Shown here one piece after another: positions 33,757 through 42,157 of a stretch of DNA of 64,000 nucleotides. The position numbers and the translations under genes were made by a program. The notes beneath the pieces were generated by a model that was not told the DNA's origin, did not search any database, and worked only from the letters and a program-made list of their open reading frames with translations. The stretch lies in assembly GCF_013694105.1 (NCBI RefSeq), contig NZ_JACEFG010000003.1:558001-622000 (forward strand). Direction: 5' to 3'. Positions within the stretch are counted from its first letter, which is position 1; the number at the start of each line of letters is the position of its first letter. Origin of the DNA: Halobacillus locisalis. Lineage in GTDB: Bacteria > Bacillota > Bacilli > Bacillales > Halobacillaceae.

Positions 33757-34857
33757 ATGAAGAAAACAATTGGGGTATTATTTATACTACTATTACTTAT
33801 ACTGTCAGCTTGTGGTGAAGAACGATCTACTAGCACGGAAACATCTAGTGATGAGGCGTTATCCATTTATACAACGGTTTATCCTGTTCAATTTTTTACT
33901 GAACAAATTGCAGGAGATTCTGTAGAGGTCACGTCAATTCTTCCACCGGGAACGGATCCACACACATTTGAACCGACGACTAAAGAGATGGTCAAACTGG
34001 CAGAAGCGGATGCTTTTATTTACAATGGTGCCGGTCTGGAAGGATACGCAGAGACGATTTCTGACGCCGTGGAACCTGAGGGAGTTACGATACTGGAAGC
34101 TTCTGAAGGGATAGACATTGAAGAGAACCTTCATGACTATGAACACTCTGGTGATGCTGAGCAAAACGAAGACGAGAGTCACAAAGATGAGGCAGAGTCG
34201 CATGAAGGGCATGACCATGCAGACGAAGAAGAATCACATGAAGATAATGATCACATGGATGAAGAAGAGTCCGATTCAGAAAAAGAAACATCAGAAGCGC
34301 TTGGTGAGGGGCATGAAGGACACAACCATGGCGGCTTAGACCCACACATTTGGCTTGATCCATTACGTTCTATCCAAATGGCTGAAAACGTGAAGGAATT
34401 GTTGATCGAGCTTAAACCTGATCAAGAGCAGGTGTACAATGAAAACTTTGAACAACTGGAGAAAGAACTGAAGGAACTAGATCAAGATTTTCATGAACAA
34501 TTGGAACAACAGCCGAAAAACGACATTATTGTCTCTCACGCGGCCTATGGTTATTGGGAAAAAGCCTATGGTCTTCATCAAATCGCAGTAGCTGGATTAA
34601 GTCCTACTCAGGAACCATCTCAAAAGGATTTGGAGAGTATCATTGAAACGGCAGGAGAGCACGATATCAAACACGTTCTTTTCGAACAAAATATAACGCC
34701 TAAGGTAGCGGAAGTCGTTCAAAATGAAATCGGTGCAGAAGCGTTACGTATTCACAATTTATCCGTTCTGACCGAAGAGAATATTGAGAATGAGGAAGAT
34801 TACTTCAGCTTAATGAGGGAGAATTTAGCTCAGTTAAAAGTGGCCCTTTCTGAATAA
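33757..34857 (+). CDS. znuA: Zinc-binding lipoprotein of the ZnuABC transporter
   Basis: 366 residues. Lipobox LSAC with Cys19. A cluster A-1/TroA fold carries metal ligands in GTDPHTFEPTTKEM, HIWLDPLRS and VSHAAYGYWEKAYGL. Between the first two is a long loop (about residues 126-195) very rich in His, Glu and Asp, with many HxH pairs (EGHDHADEEE, GHEGHNHGG), the zinc-sensing loop of ZnuA/AdcA. It is longer and more acidic than usual. Unlike AdcA it has no C-terminal ZinT domain. Transcribed alone from its own Zur-type promoter. Confidence 0.93.
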   Translation: MKKTIGVLFILLLLILSACGEERSTSTETSSDEALSIYTTVYPVQFFTEQIAGDSVEVTSILPPGTDPHTFEPTTKEMVKLAEADAFIYNGAGLEGYAETISDAVEPEGVTILEASEGIDIEENLHDYEHSGDAEQNEDESHKDEAESHEGHDHADEEESHEDNDHMDEEESDSEKETSEALGEGHEGHNHGGLDPHIWLDPLRSIQMAENVKELLIELKPDQEQVYNENFEQLEKELKELDQDFHEQLEQQPKNDIIVSHAAYGYWEKAYGLHQIAVAGLSPTQEPSQKDLESIIETAGEHDIKHVLFEQNITPKVAEVVQNEIGAEALRIHNLSVLTEENIENEEDYFSLMRENLAQLKVALSE

Positions 34858-34928
34858 GAGAAGGCATTCGAGCCGAAAGTGCCAACTTAGATGACTTTAT
34901 ACCCTTTGTTTTTCCAGATGGAGTAAAG

Positions 34929-34991
34929 AAGACCCCCAGGCCAGATCAGTAGCTTATCGAGCCACTGTTTCTGTCCCGGGGGTCTTTTTTT
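34929..34991. terminator. Long-loop terminator between znuA and the MFS gene
   Basis: AAGACCCCC (34929-34937) pairs with GGGGGTCTT (34978-34986), followed by a T-run; the 40-nt loop is itself partly paired. Confidence 0.7.
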
Positions 34992-36165
34992 ACATAAGGG
35001 AGGTAGAAACTTCTTGTTTTTCTTCAGATACAGACGCTGTTGCCAGCCACACGATCACTAATAACCCTACGATGATATAGAAAAAGGATAAGCCTGGAGC
35101 AATATCTAAAAATGTACCTGATAAGAGAGGACCAGAAATACTCCCGATACTAAACGCCATGCCACACAGGATGTTACCGGCCGGAAGTAATTCTTTCGGT
35201 AGTAGGTCGGTCATATACGAAATCCCTAACGAGAATAATGATCCGACACAGAGCCCGGCTAAAGCGAATGTGATAAATAACCAAGCGAGCGAGTCTTCAA
35301 ACGATGCAGCCAATAGAAAAGCTATGATCCCTCCGGTTACGACCGTCAGGATGACCTTCTTTCTTCCAATTCGATCACTTAACGCACCTAAGGGGATTTG
35401 GGAAAACAAACTGGCGGCTGCGAAGCAGGGGATGATCAACGAGAGGATGTTGACATCATGTCCGATCCGCATGCCGTAAACAGGGAAGATGCCATGAAGA
35501 GTCGCTTCTAGAAACCCATAGGTCAATGGTGGCAGAAAGGCGACCCAAGCAATCTTCGTCGCTTTTGCGAACCGTTTGATTGAACTTGTCCCATACGCTG
35601 TGGTATGGTCTTTTTCAGGCATTTCATTACGGACTCTGATCATGAACAACCAAACAGCCAGACTCAAACCTGATGAGAGAAGAAACGGAGCGAATATGCT
35701 CAGTTCTAGCAAATTGGTCATCAGTGGTCCGAGAGTGAACCCTAAACTGAAGAACAATCCGTAGTAAGCGATGCTTTTTCCACGGGATTCTTTAGCTGAG
35801 GTTGCTGTAATCCATGTTTGGGTTCCGAAATGAAGGATTTGATCTCCGATGCCAATGGTTACACGCAGGATGAACCAAAACCAAAGCGCCTGCCAAAATG
35901 GAAATAACGCGAGAGAAAGAAAAACCAGTGCCCCGCCGATCATGATCATCGGTTTAAAGCCGATTTTTTGCAAAGGTTTCTCCATAAACGGAGAAGAAAT
36001 GAGAATACCTATGTATAATCCGGTGGCATGCAACCCATTTAAGGAAGAGGATGTGCCGTTTTGTTCTAATATGACAGCGATCAATGGGAGAAGCATCCCT
36101 TGTGAAAACCCTGAAATGGTAACGAGACCAATCAGAATCCAGAATCTTGTTTGTTTTGATACCAT
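34990..36165 (-). CDS. yfkF: MFS transporter, YfkF-like
   Basis: 391 residues with 12 membrane helices. The family loop between helices 8 and 9 reads GALSDRIGRKKVI; between 2 and 3 it reads FMEKPLQKIGFKP. Length and position in the yfk block match B. subtilis YfkF (a putative multidrug-type exporter). I base the symbol on synteny as much as on sequence. Ribosome binding site GAGGAGG before ATG 36165. Monocistronic. Confidence 0.75.
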   Translation of the reverse strand: MVSKQTRFWILIGLVTISGFSQGMLLPLIAVILEQNGTSSSLNGLHATGLYIGILISSPFMEKPLQKIGFKPMIMIGGALVFLSLALFPFWQALWFWFILRVTIGIGDQILHFGTQTWITATSAKESRGKSIAYYGLFFSLGFTLGPLMTNLLELSIFAPFLLSSGLSLAVWLFMIRVRNEMPEKDHTTAYGTSSIKRFAKATKIAWVAFLPPLTYGFLEATLHGIFPVYGMRIGHDVNILSLIIPCFAAASLFSQIPLGALSDRIGRKKVILTVVTGGIIAFLLAASFEDSLAWLFITFALAGLCVGSLFSLGISYMTDLLPKELLPAGNILCGMAFSIGSISGPLLSGTFLDIAPGLSFFYIIVGLLVIVWLATASVSEEKQEVSTSLM

Positions 36166-36317
36166 CCGGTTTGCCTCCTCTATAAGCTCTTACCTATCTC
36201 ATCGTAAACGAAGGGGTGAAAAGGCGGCAACTGTTTCTTTCTGAATCAGGTTATTTCCTTTGTGAATTCGGTTATTATATAACTATAGGCGCACCTACAA
36301 TCAAAGGAGTGGATAGA

Positions 36318-36710
36318 ATGGATTTTTATATTAAAGAAGACGGTGTCCGCACTTCATTTGAATATGGGCAGCTGAACATTTCTGGTGATGAAACGAATGG
36401 ATTTCGTCCATATCAACTGATGGTTGCGTCCATCGCAGGTTGCAGTATCGGCGTTTTCCGTAAGATTCTGGATAAGCAGCGTATTGATTATGAAGATATC
36501 AAAGTGACGGCTGAAATCACCCGAAACCCGGATGAGGCGAACCGAATTGAGAAAATTCAACTACACTTCGTCATCAAAGGTTATCATTTGAATCAAGATA
36601 AGCTTGTAAAGAATTTAGAGATATCCAGTAAAAACTGTTCGATGGTTCAATCCGTCAAAGATAGTATCCAAGTAGAAGAAACTCTTGAGTGTCTCGAACT
36701 AACGAAGTAA
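36318..36710 (+). CDS. OsmC/Ohr-family protein
   Basis: 130 residues. The two conserved cysteines of the family are visible in VASIAGCSIGVFRK and SSKNCSMVQSVKDS. OsmC-type proteins are thiol peroxidases for organic hydroperoxides, but this short YhfA-like branch is not biochemically defined. ATG 36318 follows AAAGGAG at 8 nt; the 34 upstream codons of open frame have no site. Confidence 0.85.
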   Translation: MDFYIKEDGVRTSFEYGQLNISGDETNGFRPYQLMVASIAGCSIGVFRKILDKQRIDYEDIKVTAEITRNPDEANRIEKIQLHFVIKGYHLNQDKLVKNLEISSKNCSMVQSVKDSIQVEETLECLELTK

Positions 36711-36715
36711 AATGG

Positions 36716-36754
36716 AAAGAGCGTATATCCGAAATGGATGTACGGCTCTTTTTT
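36716..36754 (+). terminator. Terminator after the OsmC gene
   Basis: AAAGAGC...TATCC loop TGGA...GCTCTTTTTTT: an imperfect stem with a seven-T run. Confidence 0.8.
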
Positions 36755-36778
36755 TATGGAAAAGGAAGGAGAAACATT

Positions 36779-37390
36779 ATGAAAAAAATGACCATCAGAA
36801 CACTTTTCTACATATTGGGCCTGATCACCATCGCCCTCGGCATTACATTGACGATAAAAGCGGATTTAGGCGCAGGCGCGTGGGACGCGGTGAACGTCGG
36901 ACTTTCAGAATCTGTTGGATTGACGGTGGGGAACTGGGTCATGATCATTGGAGGCATTCTGATCTTCTCTAACGCGCTGATTGCAAAAGAGAAGCCGGAC
37001 CTTTTTGCTGTCATCACGATATTAGTCCTTGGTCAAGTGATCGACTTCTGGATGCTGACGGTGCTAGGTGGATGGTCTGTGGCAGGGTTTTTACCACAGT
37101 TGGCCGTGCTCTTAACGGGGATCGTCGTCATCGCCTTTGGAGTTTCTTTGTACCTCCAGCCGAAGTTCTCATTGAATCCAGTTGACGGATTCATGGTTGC
37201 TTTGCAGAAGAGGTTCAACTTGAATTTACGTGTCGCCAAGACGATTACTGAAGTCTTTGCTCTTGTTATGGCCTTTTTGCTTGGTGGGCCGATCGGTTTG
37301 GGAACCGTGGTCATTCTGGTATTGATTGGGCCGGCCATTCAGTTTTTCGATCCGAAAGCGAATCGTGTCATGAACAAAATGCTTTCGTAG
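36779..37390 (+). CDS. yczE: YczE/YyaS/YitT-family integral membrane protein
   Basis: 203 residues, five to six membrane helices: LFYILGLITIALGITLTIKADLGAGAWDAVNVGLSE is the YczE signature. In B. subtilis yczE lies next to surfactin genes and is needed for bacillomycin or bacillaene production in some strains; the molecular role is unknown. ATG 36779 with AAGGAAGGAG upstream; the open frame 30 codons earlier covers the terminator and is not used. Confidence 0.85.
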   Translation: MKKMTIRTLFYILGLITIALGITLTIKADLGAGAWDAVNVGLSESVGLTVGNWVMIIGGILIFSNALIAKEKPDLFAVITILVLGQVIDFWMLTVLGGWSVAGFLPQLAVLLTGIVVIAFGVSLYLQPKFSLNPVDGFMVALQKRFNLNLRVAKTITEVFALVMAFLLGGPIGLGTVVILVLIGPAIQFFDPKANRVMNKMLS

Positions 37391-37446
37391 GGTATAGAGA
37401 ACGCTCATTATTCACATCATAAGAAAAAAGAAAGGTGGCTCATGAT

Positions 37447-38241
37447 GTGAACAAAAGATGGTTAGTTCTAATCACTTTTATTGCGTTTCTTACAGTGATC
37501 AATGCCGCATCGATTTCGGCTGAGGATAAAGAAAACAGTAAGGAAAACTCGATTCCGAATCACGTGTTAAACATTTCAAAAGATAACACCTATCCGAACT
37601 CAACGGATGATCAAGAACTATTAGAAGCAGAAGAAATAACACAAGAGTTGATGGAGGAATCAGACGTACGCATCACCAACCCTCAATTAATTGAGATGTT
37701 GAATGAAACGTCCTTGAAACCTTCCCCCTTTGCGATTGGGTACCGAGGAGAAATCTTTCTCGGTCGCTGGCCACTCGCTTATGAATCAAAAGAAACGAAC
37801 ATCAACTGGGAATATCAAGAGATCAACGTAAATGAATTGAACAATCACGGTGGAAAGCTGAATGAAAAAATCAGCTATGTACAGAAGGAAGAAAAGGAAG
37901 TCAAGGGTGGGTTAACATCAAGAATCAGCCATAGCGATCAAATGATGAAACTGATTTTGTTGGAAGCTCAGAAAAATACGAAATTGCCGTTATCGTTTAA
38001 TACGGTCATAGGAAAAGGCACAAAACAAAACAACACGTATGCCGTTCCTATGAATAAAATCGGTCTTCTTCACGCTTATGCGCCTGCTGTCAATGAAAAA
38101 GGTGATGTAACTTTCGGTGATGTGTACATCAAGCTGAAAGGTTCCAAGAAGACGCTGGCTGTAAAAAATGTGACACGCCAAGGTATCGGGGCCTGGATTC
38201 CTATTCAGGACCATGTCGGTTTCTCGTTTGAATTAAAATAA
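37447..38241 (+). CDS. yfkD: YfkD-like secreted protein
   Basis: 264 residues, the same length as B. subtilis YfkD. Signal peptide (WLVLITFIAFLTVINAASISA), then a conserved body: IPNHVLNISKDNTYPN, ITNPQLIEMLNETSLKPSPFAIGYRGEIFLGRWPL and VTRQGIGAWIPIQDHVGFSF. Function unknown. The GTG at 37447 has AAAGGTGG at the right distance, while the GTG at 37435 overlaps that site. Convergent with yfkC. Confidence 0.93.
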   Translation: MNKRWLVLITFIAFLTVINAASISAEDKENSKENSIPNHVLNISKDNTYPNSTDDQELLEAEEITQELMEESDVRITNPQLIEMLNETSLKPSPFAIGYRGEIFLGRWPLAYESKETNINWEYQEINVNELNNHGGKLNEKISYVQKEEKEVKGGLTSRISHSDQMMKLILLEAQKNTKLPLSFNTVIGKGTKQNNTYAVPMNKIGLLHAYAPAVNEKGDVTFGDVYIKLKGSKKTLAVKNVTRQGIGAWIPIQDHVGFSFELK

Positions 38242-38272
38242 ACGATTACTCTTCGTCAGAAGAGTAATCGTT
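38241..38272. terminator. Bidirectional terminator between yfkD and yfkC
   Basis: AACGATTACTCTTC / GAAGAGTAATCGTT, a 14-bp perfect stem with a 4-nt loop. The stop codon of yfkC lies inside it. Confidence 0.88.
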
Positions 38273-39097
38273 CATCTCGACGCGCTGTTCAGCCATAGCG
38301 ATGTTATGATCAAACATCGTCTCGGCAATGACCCGGCGCGTTTCTTTTGCTGCTGTCCAGTAAGCTAAATCATGTACAACGCCTGTAATCGTGTATTGGT
38401 ATCCACGATATTGGTCATTCAAGGACGTCATGCCATACACTTGGAATGCTTCGATAGGGTCTTCTTTCAAGTCCTTTTTCAAATACTCGCTGAACTCTTC
38501 GTTCAGTCTTGTGCATGCAGCTTCTAACGCGTTGAATACATCGCGGGGATCTTCCCTGAAATTGGTCGTCACCTTTTCAATTACTCGCATATATTCGAAA
38601 TTGTAATTCTCGATACTCGTAATTTGTCCGTTACTGATGGTTAATAATCGACCGCTCCACTCCCTTAGCTTCAAAAAACGGAGTCCGATGTCTTCAACTG
38701 TTCCGTGGAAGGTATTATTTAACGTGATAAAGTCTCCCTTGTGTAGTTGCTTTTCATAAAGAAGAAACAATCCTGCAAAGAAGTCTTTGATCAGATTCTG
38801 AGCTCCGAAGCCTAGGATAATCCCTAGAACCCCCGCACCAGCAAGCAGCCTATTGACGTCTGCATACAAAGAGACGACGAGAAAGATGAAAATGATGATA
38901 GCTGAGTAACTGATTATCGAGTTGAACATGGATTCGAGTGTCCGTTCTTTGCGTTCCTCTATGAAGTCTGTTCGCTTGAAAAAGGAGTGAATGACTTTTC
39001 TGAATACCATAACAGTTATAAATAAAATGACCGCGTAAGAAAGGATGCTCACGGCATTACTTTCTATGATAAGTGACCATACTTCTGACCAATCCAT
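38246..39097 (-). CDS. yfkC: Small-conductance mechanosensitive channel (MscS family)
   Basis: 283 residues: three N-terminal helices, then the pore-lining and beta-domain block AGAGVLGIILGFGAQNLIKDFFAGLFLLYEKQLHKGDFITLNN, typical of MscS. It releases solutes on hypo-osmotic shock. Position next to yfkD matches B. subtilis YfkC. AGGAGG lies 7 nt before ATG 39097. Confidence 0.92.
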   Translation of the reverse strand: MDWSEVWSLIIESNAVSILSYAVILFITVMVFRKVIHSFFKRTDFIEERKERTLESMFNSIISYSAIIIFIFLVVSLYADVNRLLAGAGVLGIILGFGAQNLIKDFFAGLFLLYEKQLHKGDFITLNNTFHGTVEDIGLRFLKLREWSGRLLTISNGQITSIENYNFEYMRVIEKVTTNFREDPRDVFNALEAACTRLNEEFSEYLKKDLKEDPIEAFQVYGMTSLNDQYRGYQYTITGVVHDLAYWTAAKETRRVIAETMFDHNIAMAEQRVEMNDYSSDEE

Positions 39098-39222
39098 ACA
39101 AGATCCTCCTAACGTTTACGACTGTATTATAGCATGATTTACCTAGTACCCGCTGATTAGACACAATTCGAAAGATATATTATCATATAAGAAGTTATTT
39201 TGAACGAAAAGGGGTTGTCTAT

Positions 39223-39372
39223 ATGGCACAACAAGAGAAAATTCAGGACTTGAAGCTGAGACTTTCAGAATTCATGACTCGCATCGAGGAGCTTGAACCT
39301 GAAGAAACATCCGTAGAAGATATCGATCGCCTTATTTTGATGCTAGAGGAATTAGAACAGAAAATGAACTAA
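39223..39372 (+). CDS. SE1561-family small protein
   Basis: 49 residues: QEKIQDLKLRLSEFMTRIEE, then LEPEETSVEDIDRLILMLEELEQK. The pattern 'L..RL..F...L..I.PEET.LEDIDRL..MLD.LE' defines the SE1561 family of staphylococci and bacilli (function unknown, probably a helical hairpin). The ribosome binding site is AAAAGGGG upstream of ATG 39223. Transcribed away from yfkC. Confidence 0.82.
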   Translation: MAQQEKIQDLKLRLSEFMTRIEELEPEETSVEDIDRLILMLEELEQKMN

Positions 39373-39396
39373 TTTTGTGAGAGTAGAGGTGATCGG

Positions 39397-39573
39397 ATGG
39401 AGGCACTCGTCTATTACGTTTCACCTGTAATCGGGTTTCTTTTTATGCTGACGCTTATTATGTCATTCGTGAAGATGGCAGGAGGTCATCCCGTACCTCC
39501 TAAGCTTAAATATTTACTGATGGGGTCTTTTACGGCAGTTGTCCTTATACTCCTTTACGTCAGTGTTTTGTGA
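39397..39573 (+). CDS. Small two-helix membrane protein
   Basis: 58 residues: helix 1 (YYVSPVIGFLFMLTLIMSFV), a short loop with KMAGGHPVPPKLK, helix 2 (YLLMGSFTAVVLILLYVSVL). AGAGGTG lies before ATG 39397. It lies 24 bp after the SE1561 gene and ends in a terminator, so the two form a mini-operon. Not recognised. Confidence 0.7.
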   Translation: MEALVYYVSPVIGFLFMLTLIMSFVKMAGGHPVPPKLKYLLMGSFTAVVLILLYVSVL

Positions 39574-39608
39574 AAATTGACTCTCTTTTTTTGAGGGTTG
39601 ATTTTTTA
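39572..39608 (+). terminator. Terminator after the small membrane protein gene
   Basis: AAATTGACTCTC...GAGGGTTGATTTTTT, an imperfect stem with T-run. Confidence 0.6.
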
Positions 39609-39682
39609 AACACCATGCTTTATCATGGTAAATCGTTAACGAGTTAAATATAAACGGATCTATATAGAGAGGAGAATGCATT

Positions 39683-40993
39683 ATGGCATGGGCAGTTGTT
39701 GTATCTGTCCTCGTGATGACGATTTTGAGTCTGTTGAGAGTCAATGTCATCATTGCCATTCTTGCCGCTGGTTTGACAGCTGGTCTGATGAATGGCGAAA
39801 CATTATCATCCGCCTTAACATTATTGATTGAAGGTATGGGTGGTCAGGCAGAAGTAGCCTTGAGTTATATCCTTCTTGGTGCCTTTGCAGTCGCAATAAG
39901 CTACTCAGGAATTACTTCAGTTTTAGTGAATTATTTATTACGTACGTTAAAAGATATGAGAACGATGATGGTGCTGGTTATTGCCTTTGTTGCTAGCTTG
40001 TCACAAAACGCAGTTCCTGTTCACATCGCATTTATTCCTATATTAATTCCACCGCTACTGCGTTTATTTGACCAAATGAAGCTCGATCGACGCGCAGTGG
40101 CTGCTGCACTCACGTTTGGCTTAAAAGCACCTTATGTCATGATTCCATTAGGGTTCGGCTATATCTTCCATGACGTGATAAGGGATGCCATGGCCGAGCA
40201 GGGAGTGCAGATCGCGATAGGGTCTATTGCCCAATCCTTGCTTATTCCGGGATCCGGCATGATTGTCGGTTTGCTGGTTGCCGTTTTCATCACTTATCGC
40301 AAACCGCGAAATCCGAAAGAAAGCACACAAGAAAACGAATTAGAAGAACCTATAACTACAAACTCAGTAGAACGTTTCAATCTAAAGCATGGATTAACGA
40401 TCGTGGCGATTTTAGTTACGCTTCTCATTCAAGCCTTATGGTCCAATTTAATCTTGGCCGCTTTAGCTGGTCTGATTCTTATGTTTATTTTCCGTGTAGT
40501 CCCATACAATAAGGGAGATAAAATTGTCAATGACGGAATTGCCATGATGGGCTTCATCGCGTTTGTGCTTCTGGTAGCGGCTGGATATGCGAACGTTCTG
40601 ACAGAGACAGAATCCGTATCAGCATTAGTTGACGCAAGCTCTGAGTATCTTGGAAATAACCAAGCTTTAATTGCACTGATTCTGTTATTAGTAGGCTTGG
40701 TCGTAACGATGGGAATCGGTTCATCCTTTGCAACGGTACCCATCTTAGCCGCTTTATTTGTGCCGATTTGTTTGTCGGCAGGCTTTTCACCGATGGCTAT
40801 TGCGGCGTTAGTCGGTACAGCCGGAGCCTTGGGAGATGCAGGTTCTCCTGCGTCGGATAGTACACTTGGCCCGACATCCGGACTGAACGCAGATGGCAAG
40901 CACAATCACATTTGGGATACATGTGTGCCAACATTCTTGCACTACAATATCCCACTATTTCTATTCGGTTGGGCAGCAGCCATCCTTTTATAG
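39683..40993 (+). CDS. Na+/H+ antiporter, NhaC/YuiF-like
   Basis: 436 residues, about 11-12 membrane helices. Typical segments: FVASLSQNAVPVHIAFIPILIPPLL, FGLKAPYVMIPLGFGYIFHD and AALVGTAGALGDAGSPASDSTLGPTSGLNADGKHNHIWDT. The last block is a hallmark of the NhaC/YuiF branch of the IT superfamily. It would export Na+ (or exchange a solute) for H+, fitting a salt-tolerant host. GAGAGGAG before ATG 39683. Confidence 0.85.
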   Translation: MAWAVVVSVLVMTILSLLRVNVIIAILAAGLTAGLMNGETLSSALTLLIEGMGGQAEVALSYILLGAFAVAISYSGITSVLVNYLLRTLKDMRTMMVLVIAFVASLSQNAVPVHIAFIPILIPPLLRLFDQMKLDRRAVAAALTFGLKAPYVMIPLGFGYIFHDVIRDAMAEQGVQIAIGSIAQSLLIPGSGMIVGLLVAVFITYRKPRNPKESTQENELEEPITTNSVERFNLKHGLTIVAILVTLLIQALWSNLILAALAGLILMFIFRVVPYNKGDKIVNDGIAMMGFIAFVLLVAAGYANVLTETESVSALVDASSEYLGNNQALIALILLLVGLVVTMGIGSSFATVPILAALFVPICLSAGFSPMAIAALVGTAGALGDAGSPASDSTLGPTSGLNADGKHNHIWDTCVPTFLHYNIPLFLFGWAAAILL

Positions 40994-41020
40994 AAGGTGA
41001 ACGGAAACTAAATAGTCTAT

Positions 41021-41055
41021 AAAGCCAGATGGTTGTGATTACCATCTGGCTTTTC
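41021..41055 (+). terminator. Terminator after the antiporter gene
   Basis: AAAGCCAGATGGT / ACCATCTGGCTTTT, a 13-bp perfect stem with T-run. Confidence 0.92.
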
Positions 41056-41078
41056 TTATGAAATGAACATCACTCACG

Positions 41079-41085
41079 CATACTA
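41079..41085 (+). promoter_or_regulatory. Candidate SigG -10 element for pdaA
   Basis: CATACTA equals the SigG -10 consensus and lies 21 bp before the pdaA start. B. subtilis pdaA is SigG-dependent. I could not find a good -35 at 17-18 bp, so this is a partial match. Confidence 0.4.
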
Positions 41086-41106
41086 AGAAAAAAGTGAGTG
41101 ATCGTT

Positions 41107-41886
41107 ATGACGAAAAAGTTGAGTCTTCTCTTTCTTAGCTGTCTAGTGTTGTTTATGCCTTCAACCGCATTCGGGGAAGGATGGGGATATAAGAAAAGCG
41201 ACAATAACCAACCTCCTGATGTAGGTAGATATGGTCCGATGGTTGAAAAGTATGATGGCTTTTATGTCGACCCGGCAGGAGACAAAACCGTATATTTGAC
41301 GTTTGATAATGGATACGAGCAAGGATACACAGGACAAGTGCTGGATATCTTAAAGGAAAAAGAAGTGCCAGCTACGTTTTTCGTAACAGGGCATTATATC
41401 GAAAGTGCACCGGATTTACTTAAGCGCATGGCAAAAGAAGGGCATTTAATCGGGAATCATTCATGGAGTCACCCTGATTTTACAACGATATCTAAAGAAA
41501 AAATGAAAGAAGAATTAGAACGAGTCAACGAGTCTGTTCAGGAATTGACGGGTCAAGAGACCATGTCATTTGTGAGACCTCCACGTGGAACATTCAATGA
41601 TCAGACGATGAAGTGGGCGAGTGAATTCGGCTATACCCATGCTTTCTGGTCCGTTGCTTTTAAAGATTGGGAAACCGATAAACAAAAAGGCTGGGAGTAT
41701 GCTTACCATAGCGTATTGGATCAAATTCATCCTGGTGCCGTCGTCTTACTTCATACCGTATCCAAAGATAACGCAGAAGCTTTGTCCCAGTTGATTGATG
41801 AATTAAGAAAACGTGGATACCATTTCGGAAGCTTGAATGATCTGGTGGTCAAACGTTATATTCCTGCACCCATCTGGGGTATGTAA
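41107..41886 (+). CDS. pdaA: Delta-lactam-biosynthetic polysaccharide deacetylase
   Basis: 259 residues. Signal peptide (residues 1-21), then a NodB/CE4 domain: VYLTFDNGYEQGYT (TFDNG, the PdaA variant of TFDDG), GNHSWSHPDF (HxxxH metal site), RPPRG and FWSVAFKDW. It deacetylates muramic acid in the spore cortex so that muramic delta-lactam can form, needed for germination. ATG 41107 begins directly at the basic signal-peptide start; the frame's GTG 41098 is less likely. Followed by the yfjP-like gene as in B. subtilis. Confidence 0.93.
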   Translation: MTKKLSLLFLSCLVLFMPSTAFGEGWGYKKSDNNQPPDVGRYGPMVEKYDGFYVDPAGDKTVYLTFDNGYEQGYTGQVLDILKEKEVPATFFVTGHYIESAPDLLKRMAKEGHLIGNHSWSHPDFTTISKEKMKEELERVNESVQELTGQETMSFVRPPRGTFNDQTMKWASEFGYTHAFWSVAFKDWETDKQKGWEYAYHSVLDQIHPGAVVLLHTVSKDNAEALSQLIDELRKRGYHFGSLNDLVVKRYIPAPIWGM

Positions 41887-41890
41887 GATT

Positions 41891-41919
41891 ACCCGCTATG
41901 CTCAAGCATAGCGGGTTTT
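41891..41919 (+). terminator. Terminator after pdaA
   Basis: ACCCGCTATG-CTCAA-GCATAGCGGGT then TTT. The following 41920-42157 gap shows only a small CGTAGG/CCTACG hairpin near 42115. Confidence 0.9.
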
Positions 41920-42157
41920 ATGATGATCAGGCGACCATTGCTAAGAATTGACGCTTTATTTTTTGCTCTAGAATAGAAGTTGCGCGTTCAGAGTGGTTGA
42001 AAAGTTACTTGAATCAGAAGATTATCATATCAGAAATTCGGGAACGCAAATAATAATAACAAAGAATTAGAAACAAGAAGGATAGTAGGTTAGAAATAGA
42101 GAACTATTAAACGTAGGTCCTCCTACGCACCATTGCATCAGAAAGGGCGTTTTTTGG

